64,000 bases of DNA, taken from NCBI GenBank assembly GCA_019426215.1, contig CM033403.1, positions 5,471,001 to 5,535,000 of the forward strand. Reading direction: 5' to 3'. This DNA is from Buddleja alternifolia. Taxonomy: Eukaryota > Streptophyta > Magnoliopsida > Lamiales > Scrophulariaceae. Shown piece by piece: positions 44,400 to 54,983 of this stretch. The stretch's first letter is position 1, and each line of letters begins with the position of its first letter. The position numbers and the translations under genes are program-made. The notes under the pieces were generated by a model. That model saw nothing but the letters and a program-made list of their open reading frames with translations, was not told the DNA's origin and made no database searches.

Positions 44400-44762
44400 T
44401 TACAAAGAGCTATCATGATCTACTTTCTTCTGGTAAGATTTCATCGTCTGATCATTTCTGTCTTGAAGGGTGATCATTATCTGATGATCTCTGTCAATTA
44501 CGAAGCGATTTTTCCTTTTTCTCCTTGTTTCATACACTATATGCCGTCGATCCCATTCGGATGGATCAATACCCATATGCCTAAGCACTGCTCTGAACGC
44601 TTGAGATAAGTCTGAGAACTCCATTTCCACAGCCAAGTCTTGAGGAGTAGTAGGCTCTAGAAGTGACGCTCGCTCCATCGGTATATTGAATTGTTCAAGT
44701 AACGCTTGAGATGGCACAGATATATCTACTCTGAAAGCGATGGGAGGAAAACCAGTTCTTCT
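44400..44762 (-). CDS. Short C-terminal frame of the env-position region of B
   Basis: An open minus-strand frame ending at 44400 whose end (RFVIDRDHQIMITLQDRND) matches the end of the frame at the right edge of the window in element D (LIINKDHEAMMILEDN). Conservation in a second copy supports real coding. It includes EMEFSDLSQAFRAVLRHMGI and a basic ETRRKRKNRF stretch. It probably belongs to the same protein as the large ORF upstream, joined through the stretch 44763-44881, but the link is not shown. Function unknown. Confidence 0.5.
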   Translation of the reverse strand, partial: RRTGFPPIAFRVDISVPSQALLEQFNIPMERASLLEPTTPQDLAVEMEFSDLSQAFRAVLRHMGIDPSEWDRRHIVYETRRKRKNRFVIDRDHQIMITLQDRNDQTMKSYQKKVDHDSSL

Positions 44763-44881
44763 ACTAGGAATTCCCGTGGCGGGTAATTGGATTCGGGCAA
44801 AGGAGGAGGAGGAGGCAAGAAGACAAAATCTTGTGGATTTTTCGGCTCTGGACGCTTCACTTTTTCACGCTTAGAACTTGA

Positions 44882-47059
44882 TTAAGCTCTTGAACTTGCA
44901 TGAGCTTTCCTCTTTTCCCCCTTATTGCCATCATCAGCCTTTCCTGTAGTTTCAGTAAGAATGGCAATTTGAGCAGCCATTTGGGCCATGGATGCAGCCA
45001 ACTCATCAAATTTTGCTTCAAGAGATTCTTTCATAGCGATTTGATTAGCTGCAAGTCCATCGATCATCGTCTGCATACGAGAAAGAGCAGTGTCTACGGC
45101 AGCATCAGCAGCTCCGCGCATATGAGCAACTTGAGCGCTCATATTCTGCTTCTCGATCTTAGCTAAGTCTTCCTTGATCCAGTGGAGAGATTCTGCATGA
45201 TTGGACGCTTGAGCGTTCATCTCTTCCAACGCTTCAGTGAGGAGAGGCAGAAATGTTTGAAGCACATTCGGGGTAGCTGGTTGTTTAAATCTTAAAGTGT
45301 GCTTTAGTGACTCTATAGATGGTTGTTGAAAATCTGGATTGAAGACAGACGGATGGATTGCCATCTCAACAACCGCAGGAACAGATGAAGTTGAAGCGTC
45401 AGGCACAGCCTCTGGTTGAGATGCTTGAACTGGTTCCACTATTGGCGTTAAGGCAACTTCTGCATCAGATGTGGAAGGTAAGGAAGAGACAGTAGTTAGA
45501 TGACTAAAGTCACAAAATCTGAAGTTGAGCCTTCCAAAATCTGAATCAGCAAACTCCGTTGATGAACTGTTGATTAACTCATTTACTCGAGAAATAGGAA
45601 GGGTCGAGAAATCCCTTAGAGTGCAGATTGGAGTGTCCATTGCTATGACCCATCCTGGTCCTAAGATCTGGAGCATGTGGTTAACAAAGATCTTGCGACG
45701 AGGAGCCTTAATGAAAAATAGAGCATCGTCACGTGGGGTGAATGAGAAGCGTAGCACTCTATCTTTTGGCATCTCCAATGGACGCTCAGACTCTGATACG
45801 TACATTGCCATGTATTCTTCAACGTAAGGCAAGGCTGCACGCGAGATGTCCGGATTTCTTTCGAGTAAAGAGAGTATATAGGTATAGTGTTCTATCAGTT
45901 CCTGTCGGAAAGAAAAGAGCAATGGATACCTAAAAAGAGGTCTTATAGTGGATCCATTTGGCTTTCTCAGGTTTGCAGTGAAGACGTTGTCGAAATCCCG
46001 TAACGGAGGGAGCATCTTCAACATACGTCTGATGTTGTCTTCCTGCTGGCCAGGTGTAAGCGTCAAATCTGAAGTAGGCTTTGTTCCGCTTGTTGACGCT
46101 TGGCCACAATAATTAATTGGCAAATCTGCGATCCTAGCCAACGCTTCACGCAGAAAGCGTTCAATTGGTTGACGGAAAGAGGGTAAGAGAGCAAGTGGCC
46201 CAACTCTTGCTTCTCGGCGTTGTAAGCAATATCGAGCAAACTGTCTTCTTTTATCTAGCATGCCGATTGTGAACAAGTGAGGTTCCTTGACCAGGTCTTC
46301 AAACTTGTAACGCTGGCCAACGTAGGTTTCACACCAGGTAACCTCATTCATGCAGAAGGTTGTGCCTGCATTCAGAATGGCACGAAAGCCTTCATGATGA
46401 ATATCTCGAATGGCTTCAAAGCGATGCTTATCAGGCTGATAGTTTGCATTCAGGACGCTTTGTAAGAAGTAATCAGCCTCCTCTTGAATGAGAGCGTTTA
46501 GAGAGGCAGGACGCTCACCGATATAGGGACTTTTATTTGTCCACAATCTTAGTGGGTTGGAAAGACTCTGATTAGCAGAACTGTGCACAACTGAACGTAA
46601 GTGGGAATAACCTTCTTTGTTTAAGATTTCCTCTTCAGGATTTAAAAGCTCCACAGGTAGACACTCATAGGCTCTAATCTTGTAGTTTCTTGGAGCAAAA
46701 CCTGAAGGCTTGTTGCGTCCCACATCTAGAAAGTAAGCTAAGTCCACATCCCCTTGTGGAATTCTATCAGTACCCCATTTTTCGAAAATCTGTATGGACG
46801 TTGGGGTAGGTGGTAGAGGATCTTCATTGGCCAGTGCCAAGTAGTATGCAAATTCAACGCTTGTGACTTCGTTACTAAACAACATTTCCACAAGAGCTTG
46901 ATCTCTATCAATTATCGTGGCTAAATCATTTTCAGCAACGATGTAACATTCTTCATTATAGCCAGCTGGAATGAATTCTTCTTCAGGGACTGGAGGTATG
47001 AAATTGACAGAGTGATCAATTGTTCTGGAGGGGTCCAGACTGAAGAAGTGCTTTGGCAC
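44882..47059 (-). CDS. Env-position ORF of B, second part (725 residues)
   Basis: A long minus-strand frame open at its 5' side to about 47077. It begins KHFFSLDPSRTIDHS and continues through a globular region (VTSVEFAYYLALANEDPLPP, SGFAPRNYKIRAYECLPVEL, FEAIRDIHHEGFRAI). Around residues 560-700 it becomes an alanine/glutamine/methionine-rich coiled-coil-like segment and ends in a lysine-rich tail (GNKGEKRKAHASSRA). I recognise no catalytic motif, signal peptide or membrane helix. The position after pol matches the env-like ORF of SIRE elements. Several family GC words are used as codons, for example in EEMNAQASNH. Confidence 0.7.
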   Translation of the reverse strand: MPKHFFSLDPSRTIDHSVNFIPPVPEEEFIPAGYNEECYIVAENDLATIIDRDQALVEMLFSNEVTSVEFAYYLALANEDPLPPTPTSIQIFEKWGTDRIPQGDVDLAYFLDVGRNKPSGFAPRNYKIRAYECLPVELLNPEEEILNKEGYSHLRSVVHSSANQSLSNPLRLWTNKSPYIGERPASLNALIQEEADYFLQSVLNANYQPDKHRFEAIRDIHHEGFRAILNAGTTFCMNEVTWCETYVGQRYKFEDLVKEPHLFTIGMLDKRRQFARYCLQRREARVGPLALLPSFRQPIERFLREALARIADLPINYCGQASTSGTKPTSDLTLTPGQQEDNIRRMLKMLPPLRDFDNVFTANLRKPNGSTIRPLFRYPLLFSFRQELIEHYTYILSLLERNPDISRAALPYVEEYMAMYVSESERPLEMPKDRVLRFSFTPRDDALFFIKAPRRKIFVNHMLQILGPGWVIAMDTPICTLRDFSTLPISRVNELINSSSTEFADSDFGRLNFRFCDFSHLTTVSSLPSTSDAEVALTPIVEPVQASQPEAVPDASTSSVPAVVEMAIHPSVFNPDFQQPSIESLKHTLRFKQPATPNVLQTFLPLLTEALEEMNAQASNHAESLHWIKEDLAKIEKQNMSAQVAHMRGAADAAVDTALSRMQTMIDGLAANQIAMKESLEAKFDELAASMAQMAAQIAILTETTGKADDGNKGEKRKAHASSRA

Positions 47060-47070
47060 AGGAGAACGCT

Positions 47071-48567
47071 CTATTGATTTTGTAGCGTCTTAGCAATGCT
47101 CTGATCTTCTGAGATTGCCTCTACTGTAATCAATGTTGTTGGTGGGGGGGGAGCTTCCTCTGAGATAGGTTCCTCAGTGTCCAAAGTCATCATGCTTTTG
47201 GCAGCATCTTTGGCAATGGCCACCACTTCAGTCAGATTGACATCCAAATGGACATCAGTTGATGCTTCAGCCGCAGTTGGAATAAGAGCTGAGAGAGAAA
47301 CATCCTCTATAAGAGCAGGATCTTCTACAGATGTAGGAATAGAAATGCTGTGGGAAGAAATAAACTTACCCTGAGAACTTGTCTCAACAGCAACACATTG
47401 AGCGCTTGGCTCAACAGCAACTTGAGCGCTTGGCTCATCAGTCTCAGGCTCTTCAGGAACAGGAGCAACTCGACGCTTGCTAGTCCTAGAACGCTTGAAG
47501 ATTTTCTTCACGTTGACTCCTTCAACGAGCTTAAGCGTTCGAGCGGGAGGATCAGCAGCTGGTTCTTCAAAGTTTATTTGTTTGATGATCCCTTCTAGCT
47601 TCCTCCTCTTGAGAGGTAACTTGTCCTTGACATCCTCATCGGTTTCCTCATCGTCCTTTTGAGGAGAAGGAATAAATTGAGCCTTGGGCTTTCTGGGAGC
47701 CCTCTTCTTTGTTGCAGCAGGACGCTTTACGGCTTCTTCTGGAATTGGACGCTCAGCTTCCTCATCGGACGCTTGACGTACTTCCAGAGGCTCAGACAGT
47801 GGTTTACCAACACCACCAATTTTTGGAGGATTGAACAGATTATTCAGAATCCTTTTTCCCAACAACTTGGACTTATTTAACGGAAGTCCAGACGAGTATA
47901 CACACTGTGATTTGTACAACATGTCACTTAGAATAAGTCCATAAGGTTTATTCGAGGCGCTTAGACTGTCCCGAAACCTTCCAAAAATGTACTCACTCCA
48001 GTTGATTTTGATGTTGAGGAGTATAGCAGTCATCATCTGAAATTGTACTGGGTTCACCTTATCAAAGGTTCCCACTTGGCATTCTATGATATTGCTGCAG
48101 AAATCAGCCAACAGCCGGTATTTGGACACCAGATTTTTCTTTTCGAAGTATTGAGTGCAGGGCACATCATCGTACGCACTCATGGTTGTCCAGGCTTTCT
48201 TGATCTGTTTTAATGTAACGCAATCCAATGCCTCACCCTCATTTGGAAGATTGAAGTTCTTGGCAATGGTGGAAGCAGACAAGATAAATTCCTTGGGAGG
48301 CTCCTTCTTGGATAGAGGAATTAGACAGGAGATAGACTTCTTGTCCTCTGAAAGTTTAGCAGTCTTCCAAAAGGTATCGACTTCAGTTGGAAACATATAT
48401 GAGTATTGGGTCAAAAATGGTTTTAGCCCAGCCTTGACGACCATGTCCATCATGTCCGTTAGGTTGATCTGAGGTTGTTCATAGAGAAATTTCCAGTCGA
48501 CAACAAGGCCTTCAGTCACCTTGATGGTAAGTTCAGCAGAAGTAGACGAAGATTTCTTTGGTGCCAT
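47071..48567 (-). CDS. Env-position ORF of B, first part (about 498 residues)
   Basis: Start chosen at the ATG at 48567 (MAPKKSSSTSAELTIKVTEG); the open frame extends further upstream to 48774 but that part looks non-coding. The N-terminal 270 residues form a globular domain (DWKFLYEQPQINLTDMMDMV, FPTEVDTFWKTAKLSEDKKS, VNPVQFQMMTAILLNIKINW). A basic, proline- and glutamate-rich region follows (KKRAPRKPKAQF, LPLKRRKLEGIIKQ), resembling nuclear localisation signals. A 24-bp repeat encodes VAVEPSAQ twice. The frame ends at 47071, and the next ORF starts in a shifted frame at an A run (CTACAAAATC), so both were probably one protein of about 1.2 thousand residues. Function unknown. Confidence 0.7.
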   Translation of the reverse strand: MAPKKSSSTSAELTIKVTEGLVVDWKFLYEQPQINLTDMMDMVVKAGLKPFLTQYSYMFPTEVDTFWKTAKLSEDKKSISCLIPLSKKEPPKEFILSASTIAKNFNLPNEGEALDCVTLKQIKKAWTTMSAYDDVPCTQYFEKKNLVSKYRLLADFCSNIIECQVGTFDKVNPVQFQMMTAILLNIKINWSEYIFGRFRDSLSASNKPYGLILSDMLYKSQCVYSSGLPLNKSKLLGKRILNNLFNPPKIGGVGKPLSEPLEVRQASDEEAERPIPEEAVKRPAATKKRAPRKPKAQFIPSPQKDDEETDEDVKDKLPLKRRKLEGIIKQINFEEPAADPPARTLKLVEGVNVKKIFKRSRTSKRRVAPVPEEPETDEPSAQVAVEPSAQCVAVETSSQGKFISSHSISIPTSVEDPALIEDVSLSALIPTAAEASTDVHLDVNLTEVVAIAKDAAKSMMTLDTEEPISEEAPPPPTTLITVEAISEDQSIAKTLQNQ

Positions 48568-49424
48568 TTTTAGTGAAAGTGATGAACTGAGATTTTCTTT
48601 TGCTTTGAGAGAGAGAGAATAAGGTTTGCAGATATGTTTGAGTAAAAGTGAATTGTCTTTCTGCAGAAATTGTATTTTAAATGACACAGTAAAGCATTTT
48701 TGAAACTTGTGTTCTCTAGTCTCGGTAGAATTTAGACACGTGTAACAAGTTTTGAATCTCAGCCATAAATTCATTAACTGCGGACGCGAGTTTTGTGTAA
48801 TAGAGAGAAGTTACATTTGGTAATTCTCATATATAAAGATTTGACATCCGAGTTAAAATTTTAAAAAACGTTTGGCATTTTCAGAGTGTAACGCACGCGC
48901 CTATTTGTACACTGACACGTACACAAACACGTGCTATCTCTGAACTGTCCTTTTGAAAAGAAACTTTTGATTACCCGCCAGTTTGATGTGATAGAAGCGT
49001 GCGAATAGAGTACAAAATAAACTTTTGAGTCTACCCACTACTTCGAAAGAAGTTTGTAAACTTTATGCATGGCTTGTAAAGAAAATATTTTTATATTAAG
49101 AGTTGATTGGACTTGATTCAACGCTTAACTTGATACCATTGGTTGGTATTCATTATAACTGTTGTAATATAGTCGCTTAAAGTCAAAGTCCTTTTTATGT
49201 TTGAGCGTCCAATATTTTATGCAAAAATAATGCTGAGCGTTGATGATCATGCATCTGAAAATTTTGATCATCGAGGCTTACAGTTATGTTCAAGTACAAT
49301 TTTAAGGTTCCCCCTAAATTTGATAACTTGTACCATTTGTTTTGTTTTTCAAAGAAGGCTTTTAGAAATAAATCAAGTGGATTCCCCCTAGAATACATGT
49401 CTAATAAAGTATGAAGCTTGATGA
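48568..49424 (-). other. Spacer between pol and env-position ORF of B
   Basis: No supported gene. A related stretch (about 49228-49442) is found in the deleted element E at 58022-58240. It could hold a splice acceptor or internal promoter for the downstream ORF, but no specific site is claimed. Confidence 0.5.
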
Positions 49425-52244
49425 TTAAGCGTTTAAATCAATCATACCTAGTTCACTCCCCAAAGTGAGAAAACGTTGTTCGTTGAGTGCTTTGGTGAAG
49501 ATATCTGCCAATTGTTTGTCAGTTCCAATGAAGTGCATGGAGATATCTTTCTTTTGAACGTGGTCACGAAGAAAATGGTATCTAATGTCAATGTGTTTGG
49601 TTCTGGAATGAAGAACAGGATTTTGAGTCATGGCTAGAGCGCTTTGGTTATCACAATGAATGGGGGTTGGACCTAGGATTATTCCATAATCTCTAAGTTG
49701 TTGCCTCATCCATAATACTTGTGCACAACAACTTCCTGCAGCTACATACTCAGCTTCGGCTGTAGAGGTAGCTATGGATTGTTGTTTCTTGCTATGCCAT
49801 GAAACTAACCTATCACCTAGAAATTGACAAGTACCACTAGTGCTTTTACGATCTATTTTGCAACCTGCAAAATCTGCATCTGAGTAACCAATTAGTTCAA
49901 AAGGAGAATCCCTAGGATACCATAAGCCCACATTCTGTGTGCCTTTTAGGTATTTAAGGATCTTCTTGGCAGCAATTAAGTGTGACTCTTTAGGATCAGC
50001 TTGAAATCGTGCACACATGCATACCGAAAACATAATATCAGGTCTACTGGCAGTAAGATAAAGAAGTGAACCAATGATACCTCTATAATTAGTAATATAA
50101 ACTTTCTTTCCACTTTCATCTTTATCTAACTTAAGTGTTTGGCTCATTGGAATTTTTGAATATGATGCATTTTCCATACCAAATTTCTTAATCATATCTC
50201 GTGTATATTTAGCTTGGTTAATAAATATGCCATTAGGGAGTTGTTTAACTTGTAGTCCTAAGAAGAAAGTTAATTCACCCATCATGCTCATTTCAAATTG
50301 TTCTTGCATCATTTTTGAAAATTTCTCACACAGACGCTTGTTAGTAGAACCAAATATAATATCATCAACGTAAATTTGGACTAAGAGAATGTCTTTGTTA
50401 TTGGTAATTTTAAATAACGTTATATCAACGCTGCCTTTTGAAAATCCTTTACCAATAAGAAAGATAGAGAGAGTGTCATACCATGCTCGGGATGCTTGCT
50501 TAAGCTCGTAAAGTGCTTTTTCTAGCTTGTAAACCATACCCTTACCATGATTGTTGATGAATCCTGGTGGTTGCTCCACATACACTTCTTCTTGGAGTTT
50601 ACCATTCAGGAAGGCACTCATCACATCCATTTGGTACACCATGAACTTGTTGAATGCTGCATACGCTAGAAACATGCGGATTGCTTCAAGGCGAGCTACA
50701 GGAGCGTAAGTCTCATCAAAGTCAATACCCTCCTCTTGGCAATATCCTTGAACTACGAGTCTGACCTTGTTCCTTATAACAATGCCGTTCTCATCCATCT
50801 TGTTTCTATATACCCATCTAGTTCCAATAACTCCTTGGTGAGTTGGTCTTGGTACTAGCATCCAAACCTTATTTCGTTCGAACTGATTAAGCTCTTCTTG
50901 CATAGCTTCAATCCAACTTGGGTCGCTTAGTGCTTCATCCACTTTCTTAGGTTCCATTTGAGATAGAAAGCTCGCGAACATAGCCTCATTGAACGTAGCG
51001 GCTCTAGTCCTAACAGGTGCTTCAATATCTCCAATAATCTGCTCAGGTGGATGATCACGCAGCCATAATATGTCTGGTTGGAAAGGGTTAAGAGGTTGAA
51101 CAGGCTCTTGAGGAACATACGCTGGACTACTTTCTTGCGTAGGCGCTCCAAGTTCACAATTCCTTGTGTGCTCTTGATGATCATTCTCTTCATGATCATC
51201 AGCATTTCTCACATGATTATTTAGAGTAAACTTACGAGTAATCTTAGGAGGTGGCACTGAGATCTCATCATCGTCGTCAGTATCTTCATCAATAGTAATC
51301 TTAGACGCTTGATGACATAGATCTTCAACTCCTACATCATTTAAATTAACCTTACTCGATTCTTGGTTAGCATCATCAAAAACAACATGAATAGATTCCT
51401 CAACCTTTGATTTGATCTTATTGAGAATGTGAAAATTCTTTCCATTTTTGGCGTAGCCTAGAAAGATTCCCTCATCCGCTTTAGGATCAAAAGTCTTTAG
51501 GCTTTGGGATCCATTATTATGGATAAAACATTTAGAACCAAAGACGTGAAAATATGAAACATTTGGCTTACGTCCCTTCGACAATTCATATGGAGTTTTC
51601 CCATGCTGTTTGTTGATCATGCAGGGGTTTTGAGTGTAACAGGCAGTGTTGATCGCTTCGGCCCAAAATCTAGGAGCGAGCTTGGATTCTGCTAACATAG
51701 TCCTAGCTGCTTCCTTAAGCGTTCGGTTCTGGCGCTCAGCAACACCATTTTGTTGGGGAGTTCTGGGAGCTGAATACTCATGATGTATTCCATTTTCTGC
51801 ACAAAACTTCTCAACAATCTTGTTAGTAAACTCAGTACCGTGATCGCTTCTTATTTTTGCAACCTTAAGATTTTTCAATATTTGAAGTTGCCGAATAAGC
51901 GTTGTTAACTTGTCACATGTTTCATCTTTGGATGAAAGAAATTCCACCCAAGTAAATCTAGAGAAATCATCTACTATCACCAAAGTATACCTTTTACCGC
52001 TTACACTGACCGTTTGAACAAGTCCAAACAAATCCATGTGAAGTAGTTCAAGTATTCTAGAGGTAGATAGATGAGGTTTTCTCTTGAACGATGATTTAAC
52101 TTGTTTACCCATTTGACAAGCGTCACAAAGACGATCCTTATGAAATGGTCCATTTGGTAATCCCTCTACAAGATTTTGACTTATTAGCTGAGAGATTGTC
52201 TTAAAGTTGAGGTGATTCATTTTTCTATGCCATAACCAACCCAT
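49425..52244 (-). CDS. Pol of B: integrase, reverse transcriptase, RNase H
   Basis: 939 residues, fully open. The zinc-binding start (WHRKMNHLN...CDACQMGK) is followed by integrase D71 (HMDLFG), D134 (IRSDHGTEF) and E170 ([14 protein letters not shown]), with the canonical D-35-E spacing. A GKRPNV-like middle ([20 protein letters not shown]) leads to RT ([29 protein letters not shown], catalytic YVDDIIFG near residue 625) and RNase H ([18 protein letters not shown] near 788, then CDNQSALAM and ADIFTKAL at the end). All catalytic residues seen are present, so this enzyme set may be functional. Sequence style is SIRE/Maximus. It follows a stop at 52251 in the same frame. Confidence 0.93.
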   Translation of the reverse strand: MGWLWHRKMNHLNFKTISQLISQNLVEGLPNGPFHKDRLCDACQMGKQVKSSFKRKPHLSTSRILELLHMDLFGLVQTVSVSGKRYTLVIVDDFSRFTWVEFLSSKDETCDKLTTLIRQLQILKNLKVAKIRSDHGTEFTNKIVEKFCAENGIHHEYSAPRTPQQNGVAERQNRTLKEAARTMLAESKLAPRFWAEAINTACYTQNPCMINKQHGKTPYELSKGRKPNVSYFHVFGSKCFIHNNGSQSLKTFDPKADEGIFLGYAKNGKNFHILNKIKSKVEESIHVVFDDANQESSKVNLNDVGVEDLCHQASKITIDEDTDDDDEISVPPPKITRKFTLNNHVRNADDHEENDHQEHTRNCELGAPTQESSPAYVPQEPVQPLNPFQPDILWLRDHPPEQIIGDIEAPVRTRAATFNEAMFASFLSQMEPKKVDEALSDPSWIEAMQEELNQFERNKVWMLVPRPTHQGVIGTRWVYRNKMDENGIVIRNKVRLVVQGYCQEEGIDFDETYAPVARLEAIRMFLAYAAFNKFMVYQMDVMSAFLNGKLQEEVYVEQPPGFINNHGKGMVYKLEKALYELKQASRAWYDTLSIFLIGKGFSKGSVDITLFKITNNKDILLVQIYVDDIIFGSTNKRLCEKFSKMMQEQFEMSMMGELTFFLGLQVKQLPNGIFINQAKYTRDMIKKFGMENASYSKIPMSQTLKLDKDESGKKVYITNYRGIIGSLLYLTASRPDIMFSVCMCARFQADPKESHLIAAKKILKYLKGTQNVGLWYPRDSPFELIGYSDADFAGCKIDRKSTSGTCQFLGDRLVSWHSKKQQSIATSTAEAEYVAAGSCCAQVLWMRQQLRDYGIILGPTPIHCDNQSALAMTQNPVLHSRTKHIDIRYHFLRDHVQKKDISMHFIGTDKQLADIFTKALNEQRFLTLGSELGMIDLNA

Positions 52245-52250
52245 TTTAGA

Positions 52251-52664
52251 TTAACTTTTAGCAACAAAACATGTTGGGTTGTTATCAAGTGTTGAACCCC
52301 AATCTACTAAATATACGTTGTTAGTTCTTTTTCCTTTCAATTTAGTAGACTTAGTTTTAGCGTCGTTTATATAGCAATAGTCACTTGAGAATATAACTTC
52401 AAAGCCTTTATCACAGAATTGACTTATGCTTAATAAATTGTGCTTCAGACCCTCAACAAAATACACATCACTTATCATGATGTTCCCCCTATACACAGTA
52501 CCTATACCTTTGGTTTTACCTTTGGAGTTGTCACCAAATACAACCTGAGGACCATTGGCAGCTTGATAGTTGATCAGAAGATCTTTGGAACCAGTCATGT
52601 GCCTTGACGATCCACTATCAAAGTACCATACAGATGTATCGGCTCTAGCTCTAGGTACCTGCAA
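52251..52664 (-). pseudogene. Protease region of B
   Basis: WYFDSGSSRHMTG is the copia aspartic protease active site, followed by VVFGDNSKGKTKGIGTVYRG and LKHNLLSISQFCDKG. The frame is the same as gag and pol but is bounded by in-frame stops at 52680 (TAG) and 52251 (TAA). In intact copies one polyprotein would span all of these. The stops are either inactivating or, less likely, read through. Confidence 0.85.
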
Positions 52665-52679
52665 TCAAAGAGGGAAGTT

Positions 52680-54881
52680 CTATTTCTGTTTAGGTACCCA
52701 TTGTTGCTTGGGTCCTTCAACATTAGTAACATTATTAGTTTGAATTAGAACTTTAGGAACCCATATTTGCCTAGTCTTCATTGTAGGAATACTGGCCTTT
52801 TTGGGTTTCACATTGTGTTGTGTGTGCCTTTTGGGTGTATAATAATATCCTTGATTATAATAATAGTCATAATCATAATCATCATAGTATCGATAATATG
52901 ATCTTGACCATCTTGGATATTGACGCTGATATTTCCTTGGCACTGGCTTGGGTTGCACTTTTGGTGCTGGACGCTTAGCGCTTGATTCACAGTGGTTAGT
53001 CTTATCTTTAGCCTTTTGAGCGTTTGGATAAACCCGTCTTTGTGAATCATTTGCCTTAGCCTTACCCTTGCCTGAGTTAGCTTTGACTTTCTCATTTGAC
53101 CTCTTACCATTGTCACTTGGTTCATTTTGTGTTTGACCTTTTGAACTTTTTTCAACAAAGATAACACCCTTTCCTTTGTTGTTTGCCGTAACATTAGATT
53201 GATTGGATTGTTTACCGAGTTTATCGCATCCTAAACCGGTCTTCTCACCAAATAACCTAGTTACTTCAGTCACATTATCCAACTGTCTAGAAGCTTTTGA
53301 TAATGATGAGATGAGCTGCTCTGATTTAGCAAGTCTAGCGATCAAATCAGCTTCTCTCTTGACTATTATATCAAGATCACTTTTTAATTGAATAATTTCA
53401 CTCTCAAGCGATTGGTTCTTCTCAATGCACTGTTGCTGAACTAGCAACTCTGCTCTGAGCGTCACTTTATCTCTTGTGAGTGATGAGATAATAGCGAGAT
53501 CATTTTGATATATTTTGGCAGCTTCTTGACATTCATTGTAGTATTCTTTGACTTTGTCAAGTAATTCATCATAAGAAAGAGGAATTGATAATTCATTGAT
53601 TACCTCAGGAGACGCTTCATCATCTCTGGCCATGAGACATATGAGCGCTGAGTCATCTAAAGGCTCATCATCATCACTACTTTCTTCTGATGATTCTAAA
53701 TCTTCAGGTGCGGATGCTGGTTCTGATTCCGCTAGCAAACCTTGTTGACGAAGGTTGCTCCTGAATTGGTTTGTATCCAAGTAATCCTGCCTTGAGGGCT
53801 TGGATACGTTTGGATAAGGGCAATTTACCTGGTAGTGCCCTGGTTTCCTGCAATTATAACAAAGATTAGTTTTCATCTTTTGTTCATTTGTTAACCTTGC
53901 AATGTGTGGTTTTGAGACCACTGGAGCTGGGAGACTTTGAGTAGACGCTTGGTATTGAACAGCCGCTTGGGGTGAAGAAACAGAATACTGAGGCGCTTGA
54001 AACTGTTGTTGCACAGGAGAAGGTGCTTGATATGAACTTTGTCCTTGATTATTAAGACCTTTTCCTTTCTTTTCATATCTCAAGAACTTCCTGAATCTAT
54101 TCAGCAAAGCCAACTCTTCTTCCTCTTTGACATCTGAATTCTTTCCTTTATTATCCGATTTACCTTTGATTGATGCAATAAGCGCTCCAGATTCAATCAC
54201 TGGACTACTCACAATATCACTGGCAGAATTCAACTCGAACTAAAAGGCTTTTAGCTCTGAAAAGGCGTCTTCTGGAGTTAGGAGATCCAGCATATTTGAT
54301 TCTCTCATAACGGTTATCTTCAACAAGAATTTACTTGGTAAGCTTCTAAAGATTTTAACCACCATTTCTCGGTTTTATAAATCCATTCCCAACGATGTAA
54401 GTTCTGTAACTAGAGCTGTAAATCTTATATCCAATTGCTCTAAAGTTTCATTGGGCAACATTTTAAATCCATTAAACTTTTCCTTGGCAATGGAAAGTTT
54501 GTTTTCTTTGATTTGAGCTGAACCACCACAAATCGTAGCCAACCTATCCCATATTTCTTTAGTAGTTTTGCAAGACTTGATCTTATTAAATAAGTTGTCA
54601 TTATCACCAATAGCCGTATATAGAGCGTTACGACAAACATTATCCAAATTAGCTCTTCGACGCTCAACTGGAGTCCATTTTTGTTTTGGTTTTTCAACGT
54701 AACCATCGGGAGTTTCTTCCGTGGCTCCAGGCGCTCTTTTGATAACTTTGTATATTTTGATTGGCCCATCTGAAATAATATCACACATGTCATCATCACA
54801 TGAACAGAGATATGTAAATGCTTTGACTTTCCATGGGTCAAAATTTGATTCAGTCAGTTTGGGAACTTTAGCAAATGACAT
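52680..54881 (-). pseudogene. Gag of B, interrupted by two stops
   Basis: Starts at the ATG at 54881 (MSFAKVPKLTESNFDPWKVK). The capsid domain includes TAIGDNDNLFNKIKSCKTTK and GGSAQIKENKLSIAKEKFNG. TAA at 54375 and TAG at 54240 interrupt one continuous frame; the homologous gag of element E is open at both places. The C-terminal part has a zinc knuckle (CYNCRKPGHYQVNCPY, about 53815-53865), a coiled-coil stretch and a tyrosine-rich YYRYYDDYDYDYYYNQGYYY segment. Gag packages the element RNA into particles. Confidence 0.88.
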
Positions 54882-54969
54882 AAAAAAAATTTAAACGCAA
54901 CTAGATTTTGAAAGAAAAGGATCTAAACAAGTAGTTATGCTTGGAAATTTTAAAATTTCAATTTTAACT

Positions 54970-54981
54970 GCTCTAATACAA
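54970..54981 (-). promoter_or_regulatory. Primer binding site of B, mutated
   Basis: The minus strand reads TTGTATTAGAGC where the intact form is TGGTATCAGAGC (initiator tRNA-Met). Two mismatches lie two bases after the 5' LTR. Element E keeps the perfect form. Confidence 0.8.
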
Positions 54982-54983
54982 CT

